DNA of 64,000 nt. It comes from DATCDE01 sp038252405. Lineage in GTDB: Bacteria; Actinomycetota; Actinomycetes; Prado026. Location of the stretch: contig JBBSAJ010000011.1 of NCBI GenBank assembly GCA_038252405.1, positions 12,711 through 76,710 on the forward strand, read 5' to 3'. Both the position numbers and the translations under genes were made by a program. Shown piece by piece: positions 26,833 through 35,294 of the stretch; position 1 is the stretch's first letter, and each line of letters begins with the position of its first letter. Under the pieces are notes generated by a model. That model worked only from the letters and a program-made list of their open reading frames with translations. It was not told where the DNA came from and searched no databases.

Positions 26833-27825
26833 GTGACCGTGATCCTGTTGAGCCGGACCGAGACGGAGTCCCTGCTGGACCTCGACGCGCTGCGCGCGGC
26901 CCTGCGGGGCGCCATGCAGGACGTCAGTGCGGGGCGCGTGTCGATGCCGCCCCGGATCGCGGCCACAGTGCCCTCGCGCGGGCTGCTGGCCGCGATGCCC
27001 GCGTACTCGCCCTCCGGCGGGCTGGCGGCCAAGCTGGTGAGCGTCTACCCGGGCAACGCCGGGACGCCGTTGCCGTCCCACCAGGCCGTGGTGGTCGTCT
27101 TCGACCCCGAGACCGGTGAGCCGCTCGCACTCCTCGACGGCACCTCGATCACGACGCTGCGCACCGCGGCCGGGTCGGCCCTGTCGGCGGAGCTGCTGGC
27201 CCGCAGCGATGCCGAGACGCTGGCCATCCTGGGCACCGGCGTCCAGGCTCGGGCGCACGCCGAGGCGATGGTGCGGGTGCGGCCGATCCGGCGGATCCGG
27301 GTGGCCGGGCGCAACCGGGAGCGGGCCGCCGCACTGGCCGCCGTCCTTCGGGCCGCCTTGGGCATCGAGTCCCAGGCCGTCAACAGCTACGCGGAGGCCT
27401 GCGCCGGAGCGGACCTGGTCTGTGCCGCCACGCATGCTGTGGACCCGGTGGTGCACCGGGAGTACCTCAGCCCTGGTGTCCACGTGACGTCGGTCGGTTT
27501 CAACACGGACGGCCGGGAGGTGGACTCCGCGACCGTCGCCGACGCACTGGTCGTCGTGGAGTCCGTCGACGCCGTGCTGGCGCCACCACCGGCGGGCTGC
27601 AACGACCTGCGGGTGCCCATGGACGAGGGCCTGATCGGGCCCGAGCACGTCCACGCCGAGATCGGCGACCTGCTCCTGGGGACGAGGCCGGGGCGGACCT
27701 CGCCCGACCAGATCACGCTCTACAAGTCGGTGGGGATCGCCGCCCAGGACGTCGCCGCGGCCCACCTGGTCCTCACGGCCGCGCGCGACCGGGACCTGGG
27801 GATCACGGTCGACCTGTCGGCCTAG
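26833..27825 (+). CDS. Ornithine cyclodeaminase family protein
   Basis: A 330-residue enzyme of the ornithine cyclodeaminase/mu-crystallin family. The N-terminal substrate domain has MPPRIAATVP and AAKLVSVYPGN; the NAD-binding Rossmann loop is LAILGTGVQARAHAEAM (about 129-145), and GFNTDGREVDSATVADA and SVGIAAQDVAAA end the fold as in the family. Members deaminate ornithine to proline or reduce imino acids such as delta-1-pyrroline-2-carboxylate. Two GTG starts (26833, 26839) are possible. It overlaps the convergent acetyltransferase by 23 bp. Confidence 0.88.
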   Translation: MTVILLSRTETESLLDLDALRAALRGAMQDVSAGRVSMPPRIAATVPSRGLLAAMPAYSPSGGLAAKLVSVYPGNAGTPLPSHQAVVVVFDPETGEPLALLDGTSITTLRTAAGSALSAELLARSDAETLAILGTGVQARAHAEAMVRVRPIRRIRVAGRNRERAAALAAVLRAALGIESQAVNSYAEACAGADLVCAATHAVDPVVHREYLSPGVHVTSVGFNTDGREVDSATVADALVVVESVDAVLAPPPAGCNDLRVPMDEGLIGPEHVHAEIGDLLLGTRPGRTSPDQITLYKSVGIAAQDVAAAHLVLTAARDRDLGITVDLSA

Positions 27826-28330
27826 CCCGAGCCCGTAGTACGTACCGGACCTCGGGCACGGTCGTCCCGCCGATCTCGATGTCCTGGCATCGACCGTCAG
27901 CAACGAAGCCCGCCGCCTCGTAGAAGGAGCGGGCCCGGGTGTTGTCGGCCAGCACCCACAGGCTCACCGTCGTCACCTCCGGCGGGACGTCCCGTAGCGC
28001 CGCCGCCATGAGGTCGCGCCCCACGCCGCGCCCGAGCACTCGTGGGGAGAGGTAGATCGCGTAGACCTCCCAGGCCCCCTCGAGGTCGCCGTCACGACCG
28101 GGCCCGACCGAGGCGAAGCCGCAGACCGAGCCGTCGACCAGGGCCACTCTGGTGCGCGACCCGGTGGAGGCGGTCAGGTCGGCGGCCCACCGGGCCGCCC
28201 GGCGGTCGACGGAGAGGCCCGCGAGGAAGTCGCCCGGCAGCAGGCCCCGGTAGGTGGCCCGCCAGGACGCGACGTGCACCCTGGCGATCGCCTCGGCGTC
28301 CGCCGGCACCGCCGGTCGGGTCTCGGTCAC
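27803..28330 (-). CDS. GNAT family N-acetyltransferase
   Basis: A 175-residue acetyltransferase. The opening RPAVPADAEAIARVHVASWRATYRGLLP is typical of the RimI-like branch, the acetyl-CoA loop reads SPRVLGRGVGRDLM (Q/R-x-x-G-x-G), and the last motif is ADNTRARSFYEAAGF. The substrate is unknown; such solitary GNATs acetylate small amines, antibiotics or protein N-termini. It stands alone, convergent with the cyclodeaminase gene. Confidence 0.9.
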   Translation of the reverse strand: MTETRPAVPADAEAIARVHVASWRATYRGLLPGDFLAGLSVDRRAARWAADLTASTGSRTRVALVDGSVCGFASVGPGRDGDLEGAWEVYAIYLSPRVLGRGVGRDLMAAALRDVPPEVTTVSLWVLADNTRARSFYEAAGFVADGRCQDIEIGGTTVPEVRYVLRARARPTGRP

Positions 28331-28711
28331 CGTGGGACCCGCTCAGACCGAACAGGACGACGGGCACGCTGCACAGCACGGATTGTGCTCCTGCCGCACG
28401 TATCGTGCTGCACAGCCCACTGCTGTCCCGGGGCAAGCCACTCATCGGCTTCCTCGCGGCGAAGCACCACCTGAGCGTCTTCCCGTTCAGCTCACGGGTC
28501 GTGGACGCGGTGCCCGAGAACGTTCGGCCCGGCCACGGCCGGGACGCTACCGCTCGACGCAGCTGCCATGCCCCCTGGCCCGTGTGCGCACCGAGTGCTT
28601 AGATGCCCCGACTGCTTAGACCCAGCGAACCAAGCGACTGGTTCACGCAGGCGCAACATCTGGCTGGCACGATCCGTCCCGTCCCCTTAGCCCCGACCGA
28701 GAAAACGGACC
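28331..28711 (+). promoter_or_regulatory. 380-bp upstream region of the cytosine permease operon with repeats
   Basis: No gene seen. Two direct TGCTTAGA repeats (28596-28603, 28613-28620) and a perfect inverted repeat GAACCA-N6-TGGTTC (28627-28644) lie 70-115 nt before the permease ATG. The inverted repeat is a plausible operator. Confidence 0.4.
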
Positions 28712-30133
28712 ATGAACCCACTCGAGGAAGAGCTGGTCGACGCCCCGGAAGTACGTGAGGGCGCGTACGGAACACGAGTTGTCGCGGTGGAGCCGGGGGG
28801 CGCCGAGTTCATCCCGCTGGGGGAGCGCCACGGGCGTCCACATCAGCTCTTCTGGACCTGGACGTCGCCGAACTTCGAGTTCGCGACCGTCTTCGTCGGT
28901 GTCCTCGCGGTGGCCATTTTCGGCCTGAACCTGCCCCAGGCGATCGCGGCGATCGTTCTCGGCACCCTGCTGGGCTCGCTCACCCACGGCGTGCTCTCCG
29001 CGCGCGGCCCCGCCTTCGGGGTGCCGCAGATGGTGCTGTCCCGCATCTCGTTCGGCTACCGCGGCAACATCCTCCCCGCGGGGCTCAACGCGGTCGTCGC
29101 CGGCATCGGCTGGTTCGCGGTCAACAGCGTCAGCGGCGCCTTCGCGCTCAGTAGCCTGACCCACTGGTCGGACAAGATCTGCCTGGTCGTCATCGTGGCC
29201 ATCCAGATGGTGGTGGCCTTCTTCGGTCACAACCTCGTGCACGCCTTCGAGCGCTACGCGTTCCCGTTCCTCGCCACGGTCTTCGTCATCGCCTCGGTGA
29301 TCGTGCTGTCCAAGGCCCAGCCGGGCGCGGTGCACGCCAGCGGCGGGATCGGTGGCTTCCTGCTGACCGTCGGCGCGACGTTCGGCTACGCCGCCGGCTG
29401 GAACCCCTACGCCAGTGACTACACCCGGTACCTCCCGCCGCACACCTCCCGCCGGGCCACCGGGCTGGCGGCCGGCGCCGGCATCGCCCTCTCGTGCATC
29501 CTGCTCGAGACCGTCGGGGCCGCGGCCGCGACGATCCCGGGCGCGAACTGGGGCAACCCGACCACGGCGTTCACCCACGACCTGCCGTCCTTCGTCGCCG
29601 ACCTGACCCTGCTGGCGATCGCCATCGGAGCCATCGCGGCCAACGTGCTGAACATCTACTCGGGGGCGCTCAGCTTCACCACCTTGGGCATCAAGCTCCC
29701 GGTGCGGGCCAGTCGCGCCGTCGTCGCCGTGGTCTTCGGCGCCGTCGGGTTCGTGGTCGCACTGAGCGGGCTGAAGGACGCCGGCTCGAAGTACGAGAAC
29801 TTCCTACTCGTCATCGCCTACTGGATCGGGCCCTGGCTGGCCGTCTTCCTGACCGACCAGCTGCTGCGCCGCGGGCACCACGTCGGTGACCTGCTGTTCG
29901 ACCACCGGCACCGCAACTGGGCCGGCCCGGTGGCCATGGCGGTCGGGATGGTCGTGTCGATCTGGCTGTTCAGCAACCAGACCGAGTACGTCGGCTGGGT
30001 GCCCAAGCACTACCCGTCGGTCGGTGATCTGACCTTCGAGGTGGGCTTCGTCATCTCCGCCCTGCTCTACGCGATCCTGTTCCAGCCGAGCCGGGCCCGG
30101 TCGGCGGCGGTCCCGGTCACGGTGCAGGCATGA
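28712..30133 (+). CDS. NCS1-family cytosine/purine permease
   Basis: A 473-residue carrier with twelve predicted helices of the NCS1 (nucleobase-cation symport-1) family. It begins with the charged lead and QLFWTWTSPNFEFATVFVG, contains RISFGYRGN and GWNPYASDYTRYLPPH (about 227-243), both conserved in purine/cytosine permeases, and ends with six more spans. The downstream gene, overlapping by ATGA, encodes a cytosine deaminase, so cytosine or a related base is the likely cargo for salvage or as a nitrogen source. It is the first gene of a two-gene operon. Confidence 0.9.
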   Translation: MNPLEEELVDAPEVREGAYGTRVVAVEPGGAEFIPLGERHGRPHQLFWTWTSPNFEFATVFVGVLAVAIFGLNLPQAIAAIVLGTLLGSLTHGVLSARGPAFGVPQMVLSRISFGYRGNILPAGLNAVVAGIGWFAVNSVSGAFALSSLTHWSDKICLVVIVAIQMVVAFFGHNLVHAFERYAFPFLATVFVIASVIVLSKAQPGAVHASGGIGGFLLTVGATFGYAAGWNPYASDYTRYLPPHTSRRATGLAAGAGIALSCILLETVGAAAATIPGANWGNPTTAFTHDLPSFVADLTLLAIAIGAIAANVLNIYSGALSFTTLGIKLPVRASRAVVAVVFGAVGFVVALSGLKDAGSKYENFLLVIAYWIGPWLAVFLTDQLLRRGHHVGDLLFDHRHRNWAGPVAMAVGMVVSIWLFSNQTEYVGWVPKHYPSVGDLTFEVGFVISALLYAILFQPSRARSAAVPVTVQA

Positions 30134-30591
30134 GCGCCGCCGAGGACGACCTGCAGTACCTCCGGCTGGCCATCGAGGAGGCTCGTCGGGGCCGCTTCGA
30201 AGGGGGGATCCCGATCGGAGCGACCCTCGTGGCCGACGGCGTCGTGCTCGGCTCGGGCCACAACCGGCGGGTGCAGATGGGCAGCGCCATCCGGCACGGG
30301 GAGACCGACGCACTGGAGAACGCCGGGCGGCTGCCGGCCACGACCTACCGGCGCTCGACCATGTACACGACGCTGTCGCCGTGCGACATGTGCACGGGGG
30401 CGATCCTGCTCTACGACATCCCGCGGGTGGTCATCGGGGAGAACCGCACCTTCATGGGCGCCGAGGACCTGCTGCGTTCACGCGGGGTCGAGGTCGTCGT
30501 CCTCGACTCCGACGAGTGCACCGTGATGATGACCGAGTTCATCGACGCCGAGCCGGCGCTGTGGAACGAGGACATCGGCGAGCCCGGCTGA
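30130..30591 (+). CDS. Yeast (Fcy1)-type cytosine deaminase
   Basis: A 153-residue zinc deaminase with H56-x-E58 and C85-x2-C88 (TLSPCDMCTGAI) as zinc ligands and proton shuttle. Unlike the large bacterial CodA amidohydrolase, it matches the fungal Fcy1 type along its length, including EGGIPIGA, NAGRLP, PRVVIGEN, the RGVEVVVLD strand and the C-terminal WNEDIGE lid that closes over cytosine. It converts cytosine to uracil and ammonia. ATGA overlap with the permease shows a dedicated uptake-deamination operon, ended by the hairpin at 30609-30640. Confidence 0.9.
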   Translation: MSAAEDDLQYLRLAIEEARRGRFEGGIPIGATLVADGVVLGSGHNRRVQMGSAIRHGETDALENAGRLPATTYRRSTMYTTLSPCDMCTGAILLYDIPRVVIGENRTFMGAEDLLRSRGVEVVVLDSDECTVMMTEFIDAEPALWNEDIGEPG

Positions 30592-30608
30592 TCGCCGTCC
30601 GTTGAGAC

Positions 30609-30640
30609 GGTGGGGCCGGGTCCGTCGACCCGGCCCCACC
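30609..30640. terminator. Perfect 13-bp hairpin terminator
   Basis: GGTGGGGCCGGGT (30609-30621) and complement (30628-30640) around a 6-nt loop, between the convergent cytosine deaminase and APC permease genes. Confidence 0.85.
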
Positions 30641-30656
30641 TGTGTCCCGTCGTCCG

Positions 30657-32135
30657 CTACTCGTCGGCGACGATCGAGCCGACCCGGTCGGCCAGCGAGG
30701 GGTCCCGCCGCACCAGGACGACGGCATAGAGCAGGGCGACCACGATGATGGCCAGCGCCGCCCACGGGAACCACGAGTACGGGGCGGGCTGGCCCGGCTT
30801 GGCCAGGTAGTACAGCGGCACCAGGATGGTCAGCGCCCCGAGGACGGGCAGCAGCAGGTGCTTGACCCCGTGGAACTCCTGCGGCCGGTACTTGCGGTAG
30901 TAGATCGGCAGCGCCAGGTTGGACAGCAGGTACACGACGAGCACCAGGATGGTGCCCATCGTGGAGGCCTCGACGAAGAAGTTCACCGCATCCATCGAGC
31001 CGGAGTTCCCCCCGAGCACGTGCCCGAGCGCCCACCCACCGATGAGCAGCAGCGCGATGCCGATGAAGGTGAAGATAGCGTTCATCGGGGTGCGGCGGGT
31101 CGGGTGCACCTTCCCGAGGAAGCTCGCCAGCAGACCCTCACGGCCGGCGTTGAAGATCAGCCGGGCCTGCGAGTTGGTGCCCGCGATCAGCGCCCCCAGC
31201 GTGGAGGTCAGGCCCGCCAGGTAGGCGAAGAACGCCAAGATGCCCAGTGTCGAGTCGGCCACGTCGATGAACGGGATCGACGAGGCGCCGAGTTTGTCCA
31301 CGTTGTAGCCGAAGCCGGTCACCGTGGCGTAGGCGAAGACCAGGTACGAGACGATCATGATGCCGATCGACGCGAACACGGCCCTGGGGACGTTGCGCCG
31401 CGGGTTGTCCGTCTCCTCGGCGAGCGCCGCCGAGTTCTCCCAGCCGATGAACATGTAGATCGCCAGCGGGAAGCCGGCCGCCAGGCCGGACAGCCCTCCG
31501 GTGATCTTGGTCGGGTTGAACGGCGCCAGCGACAGCGAGCCCCCGTGCTTGGCCACCGTCACCAGCGAGACCACGATCATGACCAGCATCTCGAAGGCGA
31601 AGAAGATGCCGGCCAGCTTGGTCGACACCGCGATCCCGCGCACCATCATGACGACCGCGCCGGCCACCAGCAGCAGCGTGAGGATCCCCCAGGGGATGTT
31701 CACCTTCAGGTAGCGCTCGAGGGCGATGGACATGAACCCACCGGAGATGGCCACCACCGAGGCCATCGCGATGATGTAGCCGGTGCCGGCGATGAGCGCG
31801 GTCGTGACCGCGCTGGTCGGGCCGAACGACTTCCCGACGAAGGTGATGAAACCGCCGGTCGAGGGCTGGGCCCGGGAGAACTGGGCCAGCGTGTTGCCCA
31901 GGAACATGATGGCGATGCCAGCCGCCACGATCGTGAGGGGTGCCGCGACCCCCGCCGTCACGGCCAGGAAGCCGAAGCCGAAGTAGAAGCTCATGGCTGG
32001 GCCGATGTTGGCCATGGTGGCCGCGGCGATGTCGGCGATGCCCAGCACGCCGCGGTGCAACCGGTGCTCGTGACCCACCACGCCGACCGGCGGGCTCTTC
32101 GACTCGGCGATGGGCAGCGGTTCAGATCCGCTCAT
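30657..32135 (-). CDS. APC-superfamily amino acid permease
   Basis: A 492-residue carrier with twelve helices. The first is preceded by HRGVLGIADIAAATMANIGPAMSFYF, the amino acid-polyamine-organocation start in which an unwound GxG segment binds the substrate amino group. YMFIGWENSAALAEETDNPRRNVPRAV is the conserved loop between helices 6 and 7. It imports an amino acid or amine. It is divergent from the nitrilase-family amidase gene, sharing a 123-bp regulatory gap with an inverted repeat. A role with the neighbouring aminotransferase operon is plausible. Confidence 0.9.
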   Translation of the reverse strand: MSGSEPLPIAESKSPPVGVVGHEHRLHRGVLGIADIAAATMANIGPAMSFYFGFGFLAVTAGVAAPLTIVAAGIAIMFLGNTLAQFSRAQPSTGGFITFVGKSFGPTSAVTTALIAGTGYIIAMASVVAISGGFMSIALERYLKVNIPWGILTLLLVAGAVVMMVRGIAVSTKLAGIFFAFEMLVMIVVSLVTVAKHGGSLSLAPFNPTKITGGLSGLAAGFPLAIYMFIGWENSAALAEETDNPRRNVPRAVFASIGIMIVSYLVFAYATVTGFGYNVDKLGASSIPFIDVADSTLGILAFFAYLAGLTSTLGALIAGTNSQARLIFNAGREGLLASFLGKVHPTRRTPMNAIFTFIGIALLLIGGWALGHVLGGNSGSMDAVNFFVEASTMGTILVLVVYLLSNLALPIYYRKYRPQEFHGVKHLLLPVLGALTILVPLYYLAKPGQPAPYSWFPWAALAIIVVALLYAVVLVRRDPSLADRVGSIVADE

Positions 32136-32180
32136 CAGATGTCCTTCCTGGCTGGTCGGTCCTCCTCCCGCCAGGAGAAC

Positions 32181-32224
32181 GAGCTACCTGCGTGTCAGGT
32201 TGCTTGCGGCAGGCAACCTAGCTC
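32181..32224. promoter_or_regulatory. Nested inverted repeat between divergent permease and amidase genes
   Basis: Outer arms GAGCTA (32181-32186) and TAGCTC (32219-32224) enclose a 7-bp repeat AGGTTGC (32197-32203) with GCAACCT (32213-32219). Placed to control both divergent genes. Confidence 0.45.
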
Positions 32225-32258
32225 ATCGCCCGGGGACGCTGGTGGCAAGATCGCCGAC

Positions 32259-33107
32259 ATGCCCGATCCCAACCGTCCCCCGACGATCGTCGCCGCCGCC
32301 TGCCAGCTCGAGCTGGCCGTCGGCCGGGTCGCCGCCAACCGGGCCGCCGCGGAGGCCGCCGTTCGCAGCGCCGCCGACGCCGGGGCCCGGCTGGTGGTGC
32401 TCCCCGAGCTGACCTCCAGCGGATACGCGTTCGAGTCGCTGGCCGAGGCCGCCGCCCTGGCCGAGCCGGTCGACGGGCCTACCGTCCGGTCCTGGTCCCG
32501 GCTGGCGGTCGAGCTCGACCTCGTCGTCGTCGGCGGGATCTGCGGGGCCCACCCGGACGGCCGGCCCCGCAACACCTCGGTGGTCATCGACCGGGACGGC
32601 GTCCGCGCGGTCTACCACAAGGTCCACCTGTGGGGCGACGAGCCGGACTTCTTCACCCCCGGCAGCCTCGCCCCGCCCGTCGTCGAGACCGCGCTCGGCC
32701 GGGTCGCCACGATGGTCTGCTACGACCTGGAGTTCCCCGAGTGGGTCCGGCTGGCCGCCCTGCAGGGCGCTGACGTCCTGGCCGCCCCCACGAACTGGCC
32801 GGCCGAGCCGATCCGCGCGGCACCCACCCCGATCGAGGTGGTCCGGGTGCAGGCCGGCGCCAGCACGAACCGGATGGCCATCGTCGCGGCCGACCGCTGC
32901 GGCGTCGAGCGAGGCGTCGACTGGACGGGGGGCAGCTGCATCGTGGCCGCGACCGGGCACCTGGTCGCCGGCCCGCCACCCCGTCCCGGCCCAGCCGTGC
33001 TCGTCGGCGAGCTGGACCTCGGCCTGGCCCGCGACAAGCGCACCGGCGCCCGCAACGACGCGCTCGGGGACCGCCGCCCGGAGCTGTACGGACCGCTGAT
33101 CGGCTGA
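32259..33107 (+). CDS. Nitrilase-superfamily carbon-nitrogen hydrolase
   Basis: A 282-residue amidase with the Glu-Lys-Cys triad: E50 in VLPELTSSG, K121 in YHKVHLWG and C154 in MVCYDLEFPE. The family hydrolyses amides, carbamoyl compounds or omega-amides in the cytoplasm; this sequence is of the aliphatic amidase/omega-amidase-like type without appended domains. ATG at 32259 is preceded by no clear Shine-Dalgarno. It converges on the AsnC operon and diverges from the APC permease, suggesting import and breakdown of an amidated or aminated compound. Confidence 0.9.
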   Translation: MPDPNRPPTIVAAACQLELAVGRVAANRAAAEAAVRSAADAGARLVVLPELTSSGYAFESLAEAAALAEPVDGPTVRSWSRLAVELDLVVVGGICGAHPDGRPRNTSVVIDRDGVRAVYHKVHLWGDEPDFFTPGSLAPPVVETALGRVATMVCYDLEFPEWVRLAALQGADVLAAPTNWPAEPIRAAPTPIEVVRVQAGASTNRMAIVAADRCGVERGVDWTGGSCIVAATGHLVAGPPPRPGPAVLVGELDLGLARDKRTGARNDALGDRRPELYGPLIG

Positions 33108-33116
33108 TCGGCGCAG

Positions 33117-33164
33117 CGTGTGGGGCATCCGCGCACGGCAGACGGTGCGCCACTCCCCCACACG
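33117..33164. terminator. Nested hairpin terminator (repeat family 3, copy 1)
   Basis: Outer 9-bp arms CGTGTGGGG (33117-33125) and CCCCACACG (33156-33164) enclose an inner hairpin GCGCAC/GTGCGC (33131-33136, 33145-33150). A related element is at 58526-58590. Confidence 0.6.
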
Positions 33165-33182
33165 GTGCGCCAACGATCGTGG

Positions 33183-33246
33183 GACGGGAGGACGGGAGGA
33201 CGGGAGGACGGGAGGACGGGAGGACGGGAGGACGGGAGGACGGGGG
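33183..33246. repeat. Tandem 8-bp repeat GACGGGAG, seven perfect copies plus a degenerate eighth
   Basis: Seven uninterrupted GACGGGAG units (33183-33238) followed by GACGGGGG. It lies between the convergent amidase and AsnC genes, directly before the AsnC stop. Such arrays slip easily and are likely to vary in number. Confidence 0.9.
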
Positions 33247-33254
33247 AGCCAGTT

Positions 33255-33731
33255 CTACGGCTCGGGCACGCCCCAGGTGAACCGGTGGGTGTGGATGCCG
33301 TAGTACGGCGACACCCGCACCGACACCACCCCGGGCACGGCCCGGATCTCGTCGTTGACCACCGCGAGCAGCTCGTCAGTCGAGCGGCAGACCACCTCGA
33401 CGAGCAGATCCTGCTCCCCCGAGGTCAGCACCAGGTAGATGACGTTCTCGACGGTGCCGAGCACGTCGGCCACGGCCCGCACGTCGCCGCTCACCGTGAC
33501 GGCGACCAGGGCCATCACCGGGTAGCCCAGCGCGATCGGGTCCGTGACGGCGACGACCTGCAGGACGCCGGCGTCCTGCAGGCGCTGCACCCGCAGCCGG
33601 ACGGCGGGTGCGGACAGCCCGACCTGCTCGGCCATGGCGGCGTAGGAGGTGCGCCCGTCACCCTGCAGCATCCGCAGCAGCTGGCGGTCCACGGCGTCCA
33701 GGTCGACCCGGTGCGGGACGGCGGCGGCCAT
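33255..33731 (-). CDS. Lrp/AsnC family regulator
   Basis: A 158-residue feast/famine regulator. The N-terminal HTH is LDAVDRQLLRMLQGDGRTSYAAMAEQVGLSAPAVRLRVQRL (about 10-50), and the C-terminal RAM domain (from about 75) forms the effector-binding ring, with VENVIYLVLTSGEQDLLVEV. It is the last gene of the aminotransferase-SDR-SDR-AsnC operon, one nucleotide after the SDR stop, and probably senses the amino compound handled by it. A palindrome in the operon promoter (36683-36693) is a candidate binding site. Confidence 0.9.
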   Translation of the reverse strand: MAAAVPHRVDLDAVDRQLLRMLQGDGRTSYAAMAEQVGLSAPAVRLRVQRLQDAGVLQVVAVTDPIALGYPVMALVAVTVSGDVRAVADVLGTVENVIYLVLTSGEQDLLVEVVCRSTDELLAVVNDEIRAVPGVVSVRVSPYYGIHTHRFTWGVPEP

Positions 33732-33732
33732 G

Positions 33733-34485
33733 TCAGATCCCGGCGGACAGGCCGAAGTCGACGGACAGGTTGGCGCCCGTGATGGGCGTGGCGGCCGGTT
33801 GGGCGAGGAACCAGACCAGCTCGGCCACCTCCTGCGGCCGGACGAACCGCGCCCGGCCCGGTCCCTGCGGGTACAGCGCGAGCAGGTCGTCGCGGTACGC
33901 CTGCGGGTCGCCGCCGCCGTAGGTCTGGGCCTGGAACTCCAGCATCGGCGTGTCGACGTCGCCGGGGCAGACGGCGTTGACCCGCACCCCGCGCGGGGCC
34001 AGCTCGAGGGCCATCGCCCGGGTCAGGTTGCTGACCCCGCCCTTGCTGGCGCTGTAGACGACGGCGCCCTTGTTGCCCTGGATCCCGGCGTCGCTGGACA
34101 GGTTGGTGATCGCCCCCTCGGCCGCGGCCAGGTGCGGGACGGCGGCCGCGGAGACGAAGAACAGCCCCTTGAGGTTCACGCCGACGACACGGTCCCACTC
34201 CTCCTCGGTGGTGTCCTCGACCGGGCCCTCGACCCACCGGCCTGCGGCGTTCACCAGGTGGTCCAGCCGCCCGGTCACGGCGACGGCGTCCGCCACCAGC
34301 GCGCGGCACTGCGCCACCTGGGCCAGGTCGGCGCCGAGGGCGACGTGCGGTCCGCCGTCCAGTCCGGTGACGTCCGGTGGGGTGCGGTCCGCGGCCACGA
34401 CGGTCCAGCCGCCGGCCGCGAACCGGGCCGCCACCGCCCCGCCGATCCCGCCGTCCGCACCGGTGACGAGCACGACCTGGGTCAT
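33733..34485 (-). CDS. SDR family oxidoreductase
   Basis: A 250-residue classical short-chain dehydrogenase. It has the cofactor loop TGADGGIGGAVA (about 8-19), NAAG near residue 84, catalytic Ser in LSSDAG and Y-x3-K as YSASKGG, and a PGDVDTPM loop. An acidic residue after the second strand (AADRT) suggests NAD preference. It is coupled to the upstream SDR (ATGA at 34482) and to asnC, so it probably oxidises or reduces an intermediate of the same pathway. Confidence 0.9.
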   Translation of the reverse strand: MTQVVLVTGADGGIGGAVAARFAAGGWTVVAADRTPPDVTGLDGGPHVALGADLAQVAQCRALVADAVAVTGRLDHLVNAAGRWVEGPVEDTTEEEWDRVVGVNLKGLFFVSAAAVPHLAAAEGAITNLSSDAGIQGNKGAVVYSASKGGVSNLTRAMALELAPRGVRVNAVCPGDVDTPMLEFQAQTYGGGDPQAYRDDLLALYPQGPGRARFVRPQEVAELVWFLAQPAATPITGANLSVDFGLSAGI

Positions 34486-35294
34486 GCGCGCTCCTCGGCG
34501 ATCTGGTTGCCGCCGTCGACCACCAGGCACTGACCGGTGACGTACGACGCACCGGGGGTGCACAGGAAGGCGATCGCGGCGGCGACCTCGTCCGGCTGCG
34601 CGCTGCGCCCGACCGGGGTGGCGCGACCCTGTCGCACCTCGTCCGCGGTCTGGCTCGCCGTGGTGATCCAGCCGGGGGCCACCGCGTTGGCGGTGACGCC
34701 CCAGGCGGCGTAGTCGACCGCGACCGCACGGGCCAGCCCGACCATGCCGGCCTTGGCCGCGCCGTACGCGGTCTCGCCGCGCATGGCCATCACCGGCCCG
34801 GTCACCGAGGTGACCATGACGACCCGGCCCCAGCCGGCCTCGACCATGGCGGGCATCACCGCGCGCGTGATGAGGTAGGCCGTGTCCAGGTTGCGGGCCA
34901 GGGACCGCTGCCACTGCTCGTAGGACAGCTCGGTGAGCGTGCCCGACTCCGAGCCGCCGCTGGACTCCACTGTGAGCGCCGGCGCGGACACGCTGGTCAT
35001 GCCGGCGTTGTTGACCAGCACGGTCGGCGGCCCGAGGCTCGCCGCCACCTCGGCCACCGCGCGCCGGACCTGGGTCTCGTCGGTCAGGTCGGCGACGACG
35101 CCCAGGGCGCGGACCCCGGCCGCGGTCAGCTCGGCGGCCCGCTCGCGCGCCCGCTCGGTGGTGGCGCCGACCGCGACGGCCGCCCCCATCGACGCGAGCA
35201 GCCGCGCGGTCGCGAAGCCGATGCCGTCGGGCGAGCCGGCCCCGGTGACCAGCGCCACCCGGCCGGCCAGTGAGAATGCGGCCGGCAGTGTCAC
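34482..35294 (-). CDS. SDR family oxidoreductase, second paralogue of the operon
   Basis: A 270-residue short-chain dehydrogenase with TGAGSPDGIGFATA near residue 18, NNAGM at about 94, a Ser in VTSVTG, and Y-x3-K in YGAAKAG. An insertion (SSGGSESGTLTE) lies after the NNAG strand. It resembles the FabG-like branch. It is translationally coupled to the aminotransferase upstream (GTGA at 35291) and to the next SDR (ATGA). Two different SDRs in one operon suggest successive steps or complementary stereochemistry. Confidence 0.9.
   Translation of the reverse strand: MTLPAAFSLAGRVALVTGAGSPDGIGFATARLLASMGAAVAVGATTERARERAAELTAAGVRALGVVADLTDETQVRRAVAEVAASLGPPTVLVNNAGMTSVSAPALTVESSGGSESGTLTELSYEQWQRSLARNLDTAYLITRAVMPAMVEAGWGRVVMVTSVTGPVMAMRGETAYGAAKAGMVGLARAVAVDYAAWGVTANAVAPGWITTASQTADEVRQGRATPVGRSAQPDEVAAAIAFLCTPGASYVTGQCLVVDGGNQIAEERA

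Noticed and set aside
33183..33246. CRISPR-like array
   Set aside because: Units are 8 bp with no spacers; it is a simple tandem repeat.
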